From assembly GCA_018384595.1 (NCBI GenBank), contig JAHAYO010000119.1:1-42561 (forward strand): a DNA stretch of 42,561 bases, written 5' to 3'. How positions within the stretch are numbered: the first letter of the stretch is position 1; the number at the start of each line of letters is the position of its first letter. This DNA comes from Thiopseudomonas sp. Its GTDB lineage: Bacteria; Pseudomonadota; Gammaproteobacteria; Pseudomonadales; Pseudomonadaceae. The notes beneath the pieces are model-generated. The model had not been told where the DNA came from. It saw only the letters and a list, made by a program, of their open reading frames with translations, and did no database searches. Shown here piece by piece: positions 26,883 to 35,307 of the stretch. The position numbers and the translations under genes are program-made.

Positions 26883-28241
26883 CTAGCGCGTAGCGGTGCG
26901 CATGGTGACAAACTCTTCGGCGGCGGTTGGGTGGATGCCGATGGTGTCGTCAAACACCGCTTTGCTGGCTCCTGCCTTGAGCGCAACCGCCAGTCCTTGG
27001 ATCAACTCACCGGCATCCGGCCCGACCATGTGGCAACCCAGTACCTTGTCGCTGACTTTGTCTACCACCAATTTCATAAAGATGCGTTCCTGCACCTCGG
27101 AAAAGCTCAGTTTCATCGGACGGAATTTGCTGGTAAAGACGCTCACCTGATGGCCTGCCGCCCTCGCCTGCTCTTCGGTGAGCCCGACAGTAGCAATGTT
27201 GGGCAGGGTAAACACGGCGGTAGCAATGTTGTCGTAACTGACCGGCCGGTATTCGTCTGGCTTAAATAGGCGACGGGCAACGGCCATGCCTTCAGCCAGT
27301 GCCACGGGGGTTAGTTGCGGGCCGGCGATTAGATCACCGATGGCCAAAATGCCTGGCTCGCTGGTTTCGTAGTGCTCATTAACTGCAATCAGGCCGTGGC
27401 GATCGGTCTGCACATTAACATTTTCCAAGCCCAGGTTATCCAGCATGGGGCGGCGACCAATGGCGCAGAACACGCAATCCACGTCCAAGGTCGATCCATC
27501 TTTAAACGTTACTTTAAGTTCGTCGCCATTGCCTGTTTTTTCAATAGCTTGCAGCTCGCTATTAAAGTGTAAATTGACACCTTTGTCCGCCATACTGTCA
27601 CGCACATGCTCGCGCACATCTTGATCGAAACCACGCAAAAACAGCTCGCCACGGTAAGAAACATGGGCCTCGCTACCCAGGCCGTTAAAGATAGAGGCAA
27701 ATTCCAGCGCAATGTAGCCGCCGCCAATCACCAGCACCCGTTGCGGTTGCTGTTTAAGGTAAAACACCTGATTGGAATCGGTCATCAGCTCCTTGCCGGG
27801 GATGTCCGGCAGCACCGGCCAGCCGCCTGTGGCCAACAGGATATGTTGGGCGCTGTAGGTCTGGCCGTTCACTGCCACCTGATGGGGGCCTGTAATGCGG
27901 GCGTGGCCGTTAAGCAGCGTTACCCCGCTATTTTCCAGTAAGCGGCCATAGATACCATTGAGACGTTCGATTTCGCGGTCTTTATTGCCGATCAGGGTTG
28001 CCCAGTCAAAACCGGCCACTTGTGCGTCCCAGCCAAAGCTACGACTGAGGGCAATGTCCTCGCTGGAGTGTGCGGCATAGGCCATCAGTTTTTTGGGTAC
28101 ACAGCCGACGTTGACGCAGGTTCCGCCCAGATAGCGACTTTCGGCTACCGCCACGCGCGCGCCAAAACCGGCCGCAAAGCGCGATGCCCGCACGCCGCCG
28201 GAACCTGCACCAATTACAAAAAGGTCAAAATCGTATTTCAT
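26883..28241 (-). CDS. gor: glutathione reductase
   Basis: FAD- and NADPH-dependent disulfide reductase that regenerates GSH. 452 residues: FAD-binding GAGSGG (11-16), redox-active C42-x4-C47 in [18 protein letters not shown]-binding [12 protein letters not shown] with an R-x5-R-type region afterwards, and the C-terminal catalytic HPTAAEE of the partner subunit. ATG at 28241 has GGGAG 7 bases upstream. The 272-base region upstream (28242-28513) is largely featureless apart from a short AGCCAG/CTGGCT hairpin at 28304-28321. Confidence 0.95.
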   Translation of the reverse strand: MKYDFDLFVIGAGSGGVRASRFAAGFGARVAVAESRYLGGTCVNVGCVPKKLMAYAAHSSEDIALSRSFGWDAQVAGFDWATLIGNKDREIERLNGIYGRLLENSGVTLLNGHARITGPHQVAVNGQTYSAQHILLATGGWPVLPDIPGKELMTDSNQVFYLKQQPQRVLVIGGGYIALEFASIFNGLGSEAHVSYRGELFLRGFDQDVREHVRDSMADKGVNLHFNSELQAIEKTGNGDELKVTFKDGSTLDVDCVFCAIGRRPMLDNLGLENVNVQTDRHGLIAVNEHYETSEPGILAIGDLIAGPQLTPVALAEGMAVARRLFKPDEYRPVSYDNIATAVFTLPNIATVGLTEEQARAAGHQVSVFTSKFRPMKLSFSEVQERIFMKLVVDKVSDKVLGCHMVGPDAGELIQGLAVALKAGASKAVFDDTIGIHPTAAEEFVTMRTATR

Positions 28242-28513
28242 GTCAGGCTCCCGCCAAATGTGTCTAGAAAGGCACTGAGCAGCGCGGCGAGGGCAACGGG
28301 TTAAGCCAGTAATAGCTGGCTACTGCGTCTATACAAACGCTGTGCTGCTGGGTTCAGTGTTTCCTTAAGTATATAACAAACCAATCACAGGCTTTGGCCG
28401 CAACGCTTAACCAAGCTCATGGTTTATCGTGGCGGTGCACAGTAGAATCGGCATCTTTGCTGCCCGCAGCGCGGCCATGCTGCGAGCTATTCATTACCTA
28501 AGGAAGCTTGCTC

Positions 28514-28693
28514 TTGAACCTGATTGCCCTTGTTTTGAGCTTGGCAGCCTTTGTCGGCGGCTGGCTATATACAGCACGCACCCTGAAAACAATGGGGCCT
28601 TGGTTGCCTCATTTGCTGGGATTTCCGGTTGGTTTTGTGCTGATGTTTTGTATGGCCGCCATTCTGTTTTTTAGCGGCCTTATCCAGCCCTAA
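28514..28693 (+). CDS. small two-helix membrane protein
   Basis: 59 residues with two strongly hydrophobic segments (NLIALVLSLAAFVGGWLY and FPVGFVLMFCMAAILFFSG) joined by a short basic loop (TARTLKTMGPW). I do not recognise the family. The likely start is TTG at 28514, 8 bases after AAGGAA; another TTG lies six bases earlier. Codon choice and a clean ribosome site favour a real gene. It converges with the vWA gene, overlapping its stop by four bases. Confidence 0.6.
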   Translation: MNLIALVLSLAAFVGGWLYTARTLKTMGPWLPHLLGFPVGFVLMFCMAAILFFSGLIQP

Positions 28694-29346
28694 CGCCCTG
28701 CCCGTCTGCCACGCAGTTGCTCGTCTCGACGAATGCTGTCCAGTTCTTGGTGAAAGTCACGCTCGCCACGCCTAAAACGGGTAACGGCCAGTGCCAGCGT
28801 TTCGTAATTTAGCGTAGCGCCCTGCTTGTCCGCGACAAAGTTACTGGCCTTTTCGGGCGCTATTCCATAGCTACAAGCTACGCCAATGGCGTCCATGTTC
28901 GCGCCCAGAAAAATAAACTCCCAGCCAAAGCGCTGTTGTTGGCGTTCTACCAGTTTACGCAGCTGCCCCACGCTGTACTGACGGCTGGCGTTTTCCATGC
29001 CGTCGGTAATGATGACCACCATAACCCGTTCTGCGCGCTGTGCCGGCGGCGTGTACTGCTGAATCGCGCCTAGGCGGTTGATGGTGAGCGCCATGGCGTC
29101 CAGCAATGCCGTATTGCCACGGGGCTGGTAATGCTCGCGGGTGACCGGCGTTACCAAGCGGATATCAAGGCGGTCATGCAGGATTTGGACTTCGTGATCA
29201 AACAGCACGGTGGTAATGCGACAGTCGTTGTACAGGTTGCGCTGCTTTTCCAGCATGCTGTTGTAGCCGCCCAAGGTGTCGTCTTCCAGCCCAGTCATGG
29301 AGCCGCTACGATCGAGAATAAAAGCCAGCTCGGTCAAAGTATTCAT
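28690..29346 (-). CDS. von Willebrand factor A domain protein
   Basis: 218 residues, essentially one vWA domain with an intact metal-ion-dependent adhesion site: D12-R-S14-G-S16-M, the threonine in GNTALLDAM, and the aspartate in IITDGMENAS. No signal peptide or transmembrane segment, so cytoplasmic. The C-terminal tail is basic (LRGRRAGR). Cytoplasmic vWA proteins of this TerY-like kind scaffold multi-protein complexes. It lies 77 bases downstream of, and in the same direction as, the macro-domain gene, so the two are probably co-transcribed. Role unknown. Confidence 0.8.
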   Translation of the reverse strand: MNTLTELAFILDRSGSMTGLEDDTLGGYNSMLEKQRNLYNDCRITTVLFDHEVQILHDRLDIRLVTPVTREHYQPRGNTALLDAMALTINRLGAIQQYTPPAQRAERVMVVIITDGMENASRQYSVGQLRKLVERQQQRFGWEFIFLGANMDAIGVACSYGIAPEKASNFVADKQGATLNYETLALAVTRFRRGERDFHQELDSIRRDEQLRGRRAGR

Positions 29347-29423
29347 GGGGTTGCCCTCCTCAGTGAGTGAGGGGCCAGTCTAGGCGGGCACGCTGGGCCA
29401 AAGGTCACCTGCTAAGCGACATA

Positions 29424-30440
29424 TCAACAGCCGAGCAACGCCTGATCGTACTTGAACAGCGTGGCGTTGATTTCATGGATGTCGTATTTGCGGGCGCGAA
29501 TGAAGTATTCCAAAACCAGGTCAAACATCTGATTGTGGGTCAGCGCATAACCGGCGCGCTGCAGCAGCCTTTGTGTTTGCTCCAGATCCAGCCGCATGCC
29601 GATGGCCAGCGCCAGTACCGTGCGCTTACTGGGCAGATAACCGTTGCCGGTACGGATTTTGGAAAACAGCTTGCGACTGAGGTTGGCGTTTTTATACACC
29701 TCAACCTCGCTCAAGCCCAGCGTGCGGATCAGGCGCAGCAGGTAGACCTCAAAGGCGTCTTCTAGCTTATAGGTTAGGTGAAGATCATCCAGCCCGGTGG
29801 CTGTGGTCAGGCAAGTGTCATCCCGCCATGTCTCGGGTAAAAACCGGTTTTCGGGCCGGGCCTCGTGCAGGCTATGGCGTGCAAAGTGCCGCTGTTGCCC
29901 GTCAACGTAATGCTGATCAACAAAGCTGGCCACCTCACCCATCAGTGTCTGGCTAAGGCTGAAAGCATCGCGGTCAAAAACGACCAGATACACCTCAGGC
30001 TCATCCTCAAGCGGGCGCAAAAACTGGCGAATAGCGTCGCACGCTACGCTCAGCGCCTGCTCTTTCGGGTAACCATAAATGCCGGACGAAATCAGCGGAA
30101 AGGCAATGCTATTACAGCCGCGCTCCATGGCCCGTTGCAGGCTGTGGGTGTAGGCGTTGCGCAGTAACTGTTCAGCCTGTTGCGCGCTGTGCTGGCGATA
30201 CACGGGGCCAGCGGTGTGAATGACATAGCGGGCCGGCAAGGCAAAGCCCGGAGTAACGACGGCTTCGCCCACTTGAATGGGCGACAGTTCAGCACAAGCC
30301 CGCTGCATCGGTTCCGCGCCGGCAGCAGCAAAAATGGCACCACAAACACCCCCGCCCTGCGCCAGCGCGGTATTGGCGGCATTAACAATGGCGTCCACCA
30401 CCATAAGGGTAATGTCGTTACGGACCAGCATCAGCGGCAT
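29424..30440 (-). CDS. macro-domain protein with C-terminal helical (HTH-like) domain
   Basis: 338 residues. N-terminal macro domain (about 1-165) with the ADP-ribose-binding patterns DAIVNAANTALAQGGGVCGAI and SSGIYGYPKEQA; family members bind or hydrolyse ADP-ribose or O-acetyl-ADP-ribose. A linker leads to a C-terminal helical domain (about 225-338) with SEVEVYKNANLSRKLFSKIR, PSKRTVLALAIGMRLDLEQT and ending FKYDQALLGC; this domain recurs in bacterial macro-domain and stress-signalling proteins and looks like a helix-turn-helix, but its role is not established. Cytoplasmic. Partnered with the downstream vWA gene. Confidence 0.82.
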   Translation of the reverse strand: MPLMLVRNDITLMVVDAIVNAANTALAQGGGVCGAIFAAAGAEPMQRACAELSPIQVGEAVVTPGFALPARYVIHTAGPVYRQHSAQQAEQLLRNAYTHSLQRAMERGCNSIAFPLISSGIYGYPKEQALSVACDAIRQFLRPLEDEPEVYLVVFDRDAFSLSQTLMGEVASFVDQHYVDGQQRHFARHSLHEARPENRFLPETWRDDTCLTTATGLDDLHLTYKLEDAFEVYLLRLIRTLGLSEVEVYKNANLSRKLFSKIRTGNGYLPSKRTVLALAIGMRLDLEQTQRLLQRAGYALTHNQMFDLVLEYFIRARKYDIHEINATLFKYDQALLGC

Positions 30441-30486
30441 GGGAAATCTCTCAGCGGTGAACGGGTTTGGCGAGCTTCTTTGCTGT

Positions 30487-30618
30487 CATTCTGCATTTTG
30501 CGTAGCCAAGCTGCAGAGTCCAGAGTTAAAACTCACGGCTGCATGGATGCTGCGACTACGCGCTGCATGACGACTGCAATGCCTGCGCCGTCAATCATTC
30601 TGCATTTTGCGTAGCCAA
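30487..30618. repeat. Extragenic repeat, family A, copy 3 with flanking 23-bp direct repeats
   Basis: Two perfect 23-base direct repeats, 30487-30509 and 30596-30618, begin CATTCTGCATTTTG and end CGTAGCCAA; similarity continues weakly for another 20 bases after each. Between them lies ATGCTGCGACTACGCGCTG (from 30546), an imperfect hairpin closely similar to 26829-26851. The block sits in the 212-base gap upstream of the macro gene and downstream of pyrF. Confidence 0.6.
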
Positions 30619-30652
30619 ATCGCAGGATCCCATGTTGAAAACGCTTAACTAC

Positions 30653-31339
30653 TTACAAACTGGCCAAAATATCGCGCACGGCGGCGGCGGGGTCGGTGGC
30701 GCGAGTGACTGGGCGGCCAATGACCAAGTAATCAGAGCCGGCCTGCATCGCCTGCGCGGGCGTCAAAATGCGCTTTTGGTCATCGCTGGCGCTGCCCACG
30801 GGGCGAATACCAGGCGTTACCAGCAGGCCCGCCGGCCACTGCTGCTTGAGTGCCTGCGCTTCTTGTGCGGAACAGACCAGCCCGTCCAGACCAGCCTGTT
30901 CGGCCAAACGCGCCAACCGCACCACCTGCTCGTGCGGTGCAACATCCAGGCCAATACCCGCCAGATCGCCCTGCTCCATACTGGTCAGTATGGTTACGCC
31001 AATCAGCAGGGGTTTGTTGCCTGAGTGCTGTTCCAACACCTCGCGGCAGGCAGCCATCATTTTCAGGCCGCCGGAACAATGCACATTGACCATCCACACG
31101 CCCATTTCCGCCGCCGCCTTCACGGCCATGGCGGTGGTATTGGGGATGTCATGGAATTTCAAATCCAGAAATACCTCAAAGCCCAGCTGATGTAGCGCCT
31201 CCACCACCTGCGGGCCGCAGCGGGTAAACAGCTCCTTGCCCACCTTGACCCGACAGTCCTGCGGGTTTAGCTGGCGGGCCATGGTCATGGCCGGCTCAAA
31301 ACCAGGGAAATCAAGGGCAACAACAATGGGGCTGTTCAT
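30653..31339 (-). CDS. pyrF: orotidine-5'-phosphate decarboxylase
   Basis: Last step of UMP synthesis. 228 residues, beta/alpha barrel; N-terminal [10 protein letters not shown], catalytic D-x-K-x2-D in [12 protein letters not shown], and phosphate-binding [19 protein letters not shown]. Start at ATG 31339 ([10 protein letters not shown]); upstream in-frame codons are not family-like. Divergent from the DUF2897 gene. Confidence 0.95.
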   Translation of the reverse strand: MNSPIVVALDFPGFEPAMTMARQLNPQDCRVKVGKELFTRCGPQVVEALHQLGFEVFLDLKFHDIPNTTAMAVKAAAEMGVWMVNVHCSGGLKMMAACREVLEQHSGNKPLLIGVTILTSMEQGDLAGIGLDVAPHEQVVRLARLAEQAGLDGLVCSAQEAQALKQQWPAGLLVTPGIRPVGSASDDQKRILTPAQAMQAGSDYLVIGRPVTRATDPAAAVRDILASL

Positions 31340-31523
31340 GGGTATCATCTCAGGCTGGGAAAAAGCGGCATTGTACCCAGTGTCTGCTGTGGCGTCACAC
31401 CTGCAAGGCGGCCTGCCTGTCTTTTGCAAACAGGAATCGTTACCCTATGTGGTCGAGTGTGAGACAGGGCAACGGTCTGTCTGCGGTGTATAGTGACGCT
31501 TTATTTGTAACGGAGCTTTGTCT

Positions 31524-31694
31524 ATGCCTTGGTATATCTGGCTGGTCATCGCCGCAGCGCTGGGCAGTATTGTTGGCAGCTTGCTGTTGTTGCGCGATAC
31601 CGCCCACAAAATGCCGATTGATCCCGATGCGTTAGAGCGCATGAAGGCCCGCAATGCCGAGCTGGACGCCGCCGAACGCAACCCGCACGACTAA
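31524..31694 (+). CDS. DUF2897 small membrane protein
   Basis: 56 residues: one N-terminal transmembrane segment (PWYIWLVIAAALGSIVGSLL) followed by a charged tail with LRDTAHKMPIDPDALERMK, matching the DUF2897 family found in Pseudomonas-like genomes. Function unknown. ATG at 31524, nine bases after CGGAG. Followed 23 bases later by fumC, so perhaps co-transcribed with it. Confidence 0.82.
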   Translation: MPWYIWLVIAAALGSIVGSLLLLRDTAHKMPIDPDALERMKARNAELDAAERNPHD

Positions 31695-31717
31695 TTAACC
31701 CATTGCAGGAGAAGCAC

Positions 31718-33106
31718 ATGACTACCCGTACCGAAACCGACAGCATGGGTGCGATTGAAGTCCCGGCTGATGCTTACTGGGGCGCGCAGACTCAACGCTC
31801 CAAGCAAAACTTCGTGATTGGCGGCCAGCGGATGCCGCTGGCAGTGGTGCATGCCTTGGCACAGGTGAAAAAAGCCGCTGCTCAAGTCAACGCCGAACTG
31901 GGCGAGCTACCACAGGAGCTAGCCAACCTGATTGAACAGGCCGCCGACGAGGTTATCAGCGGCCAGCTGGATGCCCACTTCCCGCTGGTGGTATGGCAAA
32001 CCGGCAGCGGCACCCAGAGCAATATGAACGTCAACGAGGTGATTGCCGGACGCGCTAACGAAATCGCGGGTCAGGGCCGTGGCGGCAAGTCGCCGGTGCA
32101 CCCCAACGATCACGTCAACCGTGCGCAAAGCTCCAACGACAGCTTCCCCACCGCCATGTACATTGCCGTGTTGCAGGCGGTGCACAACCAGTTGCTGCCC
32201 GCGATACAAACCCTGCGCAATGGTCTGGCCGTGCAGTCACAACGCTATAGCGAGCAGGTGAAAACCGGTCGCACCCACCTGATGGATGCCACCCCCGTGA
32301 CCTTTGGCCAAGAGTTATCGGCCTTCGTTGCCCAGCTTGATTACGCCAAGGACGCCATTGAGCACAGCCTGCCCGCCATCTGCCAGATTGCCCAAGGCGG
32401 CACCGCAGTGGGCACCGGCCTTAACAGCCATCCACACTTTGCCGAAAAGGTTGCCGCTGCATTAGCCCAGCAAACCGGCTTGCCGCTGACCAGCGCGCCC
32501 AACAAATTTGCCGCGCTCGCTGGGCATGAACGTTTGGTGATTTTGTCCGGCGCATTAAAAACGCTGGCCGTAGTACTGATGAAGCTGGCTAACGATCTGC
32601 GCCTGTTGGGATCAGGCCCGCGCGCGGGGTTTGCCGAAGTGCTGCTACCGGCTAACGAGCCGGGTAGCTCGATCATGCCGGGCAAGGTCAACCCAACTCA
32701 GTGTGAAGCGCTGTCGATGCTGGCCTGCCAAGTAATTGGCAACGACACCACCGTCAGCCTAGCAGCCAGTCAGGGGCACTTGCAGCTCAACGTGTTCAAG
32801 CCGGTGATCGTGCACAACCTGCTGGAATCCATTGGTCTGCTGGCCGATGGTTGCGTCAATTTCCAAAAGCACTGCGTCGAAGGCATGCGCGCCAACGTGC
32901 AACAAATGGCCGCCCACTTGGAAAATGGTCTGATGCTAGTAACCGCGCTTAACCGCCATATCGGCTACGATAACGCAGCAAAAATTGCCAAAAAGGCTTA
33001 TGAAGACAACATCACCCTGCGTCAAGCAGCCATCGCGTTAGAGCTGGTGACCGATGAGCAATTCAGTCTGTGGGTACGCCCGCACGATATGCTCAAGCCG
33101 GAATAG
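31718..33106 (+). CDS. fumC: fumarate hydratase class II
   Basis: Iron-independent fumarase of the TCA cycle. 462 residues; active-site patterns TGSGTQSNMNVNEV, the H-P-N-D-H-V-N region, GRTHLMDATPVTFGQE, and the mobile serine loop GSSIMPGKVNPTQCE. ATG at 31718 with AGGAGAA about 5 bases upstream; an upstream TTG lies within that site. In Pseudomonas fumC2 sits close to bolA, as here. Confidence 0.96.
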   Translation: MTTRTETDSMGAIEVPADAYWGAQTQRSKQNFVIGGQRMPLAVVHALAQVKKAAAQVNAELGELPQELANLIEQAADEVISGQLDAHFPLVVWQTGSGTQSNMNVNEVIAGRANEIAGQGRGGKSPVHPNDHVNRAQSSNDSFPTAMYIAVLQAVHNQLLPAIQTLRNGLAVQSQRYSEQVKTGRTHLMDATPVTFGQELSAFVAQLDYAKDAIEHSLPAICQIAQGGTAVGTGLNSHPHFAEKVAAALAQQTGLPLTSAPNKFAALAGHERLVILSGALKTLAVVLMKLANDLRLLGSGPRAGFAEVLLPANEPGSSIMPGKVNPTQCEALSMLACQVIGNDTTVSLAASQGHLQLNVFKPVIVHNLLESIGLLADGCVNFQKHCVEGMRANVQQMAAHLENGLMLVTALNRHIGYDNAAKIAKKAYEDNITLRQAAIALELVTDEQFSLWVRPHDMLKPE

Positions 33107-33116
33107 TCCGCTCGCT

Positions 33117-33150
33117 ACAGTGCCCGCCGACGCTTGGCGGCGGACACTGT
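33117..33150. terminator. Stem-loop after fumC
   Basis: Arms ACAGTGCCCGCCG (33117-33129) and CGGCGGACACTGT (33138-33150) pair at 12 of 13 positions around an 8-base loop. It starts 11 bases after the fumC stop. No U-tract follows, so it may stabilise the transcript end rather than terminate. Confidence 0.4.
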
Positions 33151-33274
33151 GCAATCGAGCCACTGAAACAGAGCGCGCTCCACACATACAGTGGCCATGC
33201 GCCAGCCTGTAGCCCCCACTCGGGTTGCCGATACAGGGCTCTAATTCCTATAGATCAAACAAGGCAAGGACACA

Positions 33275-34174
33275 ATGACTGAGCAACTGATCGACCCGAT
33301 GACGGGCGAAGACATGCAGACAGGCGAAGCAGATGGATCGGCACAAACTGATGCTGCGCCCTTGCCTGCCGACGATGCAACCAACGTAGCGCCCGAGGAC
33401 GGCGCAGAGCCGGTAGCCGTCGTTGAGACAGTCTTGCAAAAAAAGCAGAAAGCCTGGGCCGCTCTACCCTATGACAACGTTCAGATTCTGCGTCTAGCTC
33501 CGCTGTCTGCCGAGCGGGAAACCGGTTTACGGCCGTTGTTGTTTGGTTGCCTGAGCCGCATCAGCCGGCACAGCAAAGAAATCAGCATGCTCAGGCTCAG
33601 CGTGGTGTTTCCTGATAAGAAAGCCGGTAAAAGCAGCAACAAACTGGAGTTATGGGTCGATCATCGTGAAAAAACCATCCAAATTGTGCCGCACGACGGT
33701 CTGATCACCGAACCTGGCAACCGTGGGCTGGGTCGCTTGCTAATGGCTCAGGCCGTGAGCTGGTGCAGCCCCAAATGGAATGACTACAGCCTGCCTTCGC
33801 TGGAGCTAAAAACCAAGCTGGTGCCCAATGATCTGGCCCGTTTGCGGCGTGACCATGCGCTACAAGCGCAGGGTTTTACCGTTACCTACAACGACGGGGT
33901 GCAGATGAGTGCCAGCTGCACCGCCATGCGGCTCGAATCGCTGGGCGGTGATTGGAATCGCGATAAAATTCGCATCATGGATCACCTAGAAGCTGCGCAC
34001 CTGCTGCACAGCTCCGACCTCAACCTGAAGTCACAAACCGGTCAGATCAATGCGCTCAACCAGAAACTTGAATTGCTGCAGCGCGACGACAACACCATGC
34101 GCTTCACCATCTTCACGCTTATCTTTTTTGCCATTTTTCAGGCCGGCTTGCTGATCTGGATGGCCACCCGCTAG
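33275..34174 (+). CDS. tail-anchored protein of unknown function, possibly GNAT-like
   Basis: 299 residues, family not recognised. An acidic, low-complexity N-terminus (about 1-50) leads to a mixed alpha/beta region (about 60-235) and then a predicted coiled coil (about 245-275) and a single C-terminal transmembrane segment (FTIFTLIFFAIFQAGLLIW), suggesting a cytoplasmic protein anchored by its tail. The stretch NRGLGRLLMAQAVSW near residue 150 resembles the acetyl-CoA-binding motif A of GNAT acetyltransferases (R-x-x-G-x-G/A), flanked by strands; this is suggestive only. AAGGA lies 8 bases before the ATG. The stop overlaps the convergent bolA by four bases. Confidence 0.75.
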   Translation: MTEQLIDPMTGEDMQTGEADGSAQTDAAPLPADDATNVAPEDGAEPVAVVETVLQKKQKAWAALPYDNVQILRLAPLSAERETGLRPLLFGCLSRISRHSKEISMLRLSVVFPDKKAGKSSNKLELWVDHREKTIQIVPHDGLITEPGNRGLGRLLMAQAVSWCSPKWNDYSLPSLELKTKLVPNDLARLRRDHALQAQGFTVTYNDGVQMSASCTAMRLESLGGDWNRDKIRIMDHLEAAHLLHSSDLNLKSQTGQINALNQKLELLQRDDNTMRFTIFTLIFFAIFQAGLLIWMATR

Positions 34175-34479
34175 TCAGCTGTTTTTAGGTCGTGCAGGCT
34201 ACCGCCCATACATTGTGGCGATACGGGTGCCTGCTGTGTCTGCGCCCACTCATCCGGGGTGTAGCAATGCAGGGCCAGCGCATAGGGCATGCAGTCCTTC
34301 AACGCCGCATACACCGCCTGCTGCCGTTTGACCTTGTTCAGTTCTGAAAACAACGGCGTCACAATCACTACTTTATAGTGGGTCTCTTGGCCACGGCTGT
34401 GCAGATGGCTTTCGTTGCTGACATCCAAAACGTGCGGATTGAGGCTGTGCAGCGCGGCTTCAATTTTTTTTTGCAGCAT
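34171..34479 (-). CDS. bolA: BolA family protein
   Basis: 102 residues, single BolA domain that pairs with monothiol glutaredoxins through a shared [2Fe-2S] cluster and, in E. coli, affects cell shape under stress. Typical order: L-D-V-S-N-E-S-H, G-Q-E-T-H-Y-K-V-V-I-V, the V-K-R-Q-Q-A-V-Y helix, HCYTPDEWA and the ending SPQCMGGS. It follows the hydroxypyruvate isomerase gene by 45 bases in the same direction. Confidence 0.92.
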   Translation of the reverse strand: MLQKKIEAALHSLNPHVLDVSNESHLHSRGQETHYKVVIVTPLFSELNKVKRQQAVYAALKDCMPYALALHCYTPDEWAQTQQAPVSPQCMGGSLHDLKTAD

Positions 34480-34524
34480 GGTGAAAAGTCTCTTTATTGA
34501 TTAAACGGTGGGTAACGGAGGTGA

Positions 34525-35307
34525 TTAACGCGCAAAAGCCGGCATCTGCATCCAGCCAAGGCCGGCACAGGTGCTGCTGGCCGGGTGATATTCGGCGGCC
34601 CAGCCGCCCAAGTACCCGCTGTGCTGCAGCGCCTGTCGAATGGCCAGAAAGTCCAAGGTACCGGTACCCGGCTCGTGGCGACCGGGGGTGTCGGCAAACT
34701 GCACATGGCCGATAGCCTCGCCCAACAGGGCAATCGCCTGCAGCGGGTCGATCCCTTGGCGCGCCATATGATACACATCAAGCTGCGCCTTGCAGTTGGG
34801 CTGCGACACTTCGCGCAGCAGGGCGAGCTGCTGCTGCGGGCTGGTAATAAGAAAGCTCGGCATATCCAGCGGGTTGATCGCCTCAACCTGAACCTGCATG
34901 CGCAAACGGGAAAACGCCCGTGCTGTTTCGCGCAGATTGCCGGCCAGTGTCATAAAGGCTTTTTCGGCATTTTGGCCGTCCAACAAACGCCCTGCCAACA
35001 CATTAACCTGTTGCGGTTTGGCAATCAGGGCATAGTCCAACGCGCTGTCCAGCGCCTCGGCAAATTCGCGTCGCCGGTCGGGCTGACAGGCCAACCCTGC
35101 GCCGCCTGCCATCAGATCACCGGCAGGCAGATTGATCAGCGTCAGCGGCATGCGGGCGTCCTGCAGGGCTTTGTGCAATTCTAGGGGTGACAGCTCATAA
35201 GGAAATTGAATTTCCACCGCATCAAAACCGGCCTTGCGCGCCGCCTCAACCCGCTCCAGCAACGGAACCTCGGTAAACAGCAGCGACAGGTTAGCAATCA
35301 GCTGCAT
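34525..35307 (-). CDS. hyi: hydroxypyruvate isomerase family protein
   Basis: 260-residue TIM-barrel sugar-isomerase (Hyi/OtnI family), expected to interconvert hydroxypyruvate and tartronate semialdehyde. Metal-binding carboxylates appear in the stretches VQVEAINPLDMP, LDVYHMARQG and GTLDFLAIRQAL with the catalytic-glutamate region WAAEYHPA. ATG at 35307 with CGGAG 8 bases upstream; the frame is open further upstream inside the neighbouring gene but that is not family-like. Overlaps the reductase gene by 10 bases, so the two form an operon. Confidence 0.88.
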   Translation of the reverse strand: MQLIANLSLLFTEVPLLERVEAARKAGFDAVEIQFPYELSPLELHKALQDARMPLTLINLPAGDLMAGGAGLACQPDRRREFAEALDSALDYALIAKPQQVNVLAGRLLDGQNAEKAFMTLAGNLRETARAFSRLRMQVQVEAINPLDMPSFLITSPQQQLALLREVSQPNCKAQLDVYHMARQGIDPLQAIALLGEAIGHVQFADTPGRHEPGTGTLDFLAIRQALQHSGYLGGWAAEYHPASSTCAGLGWMQMPAFAR

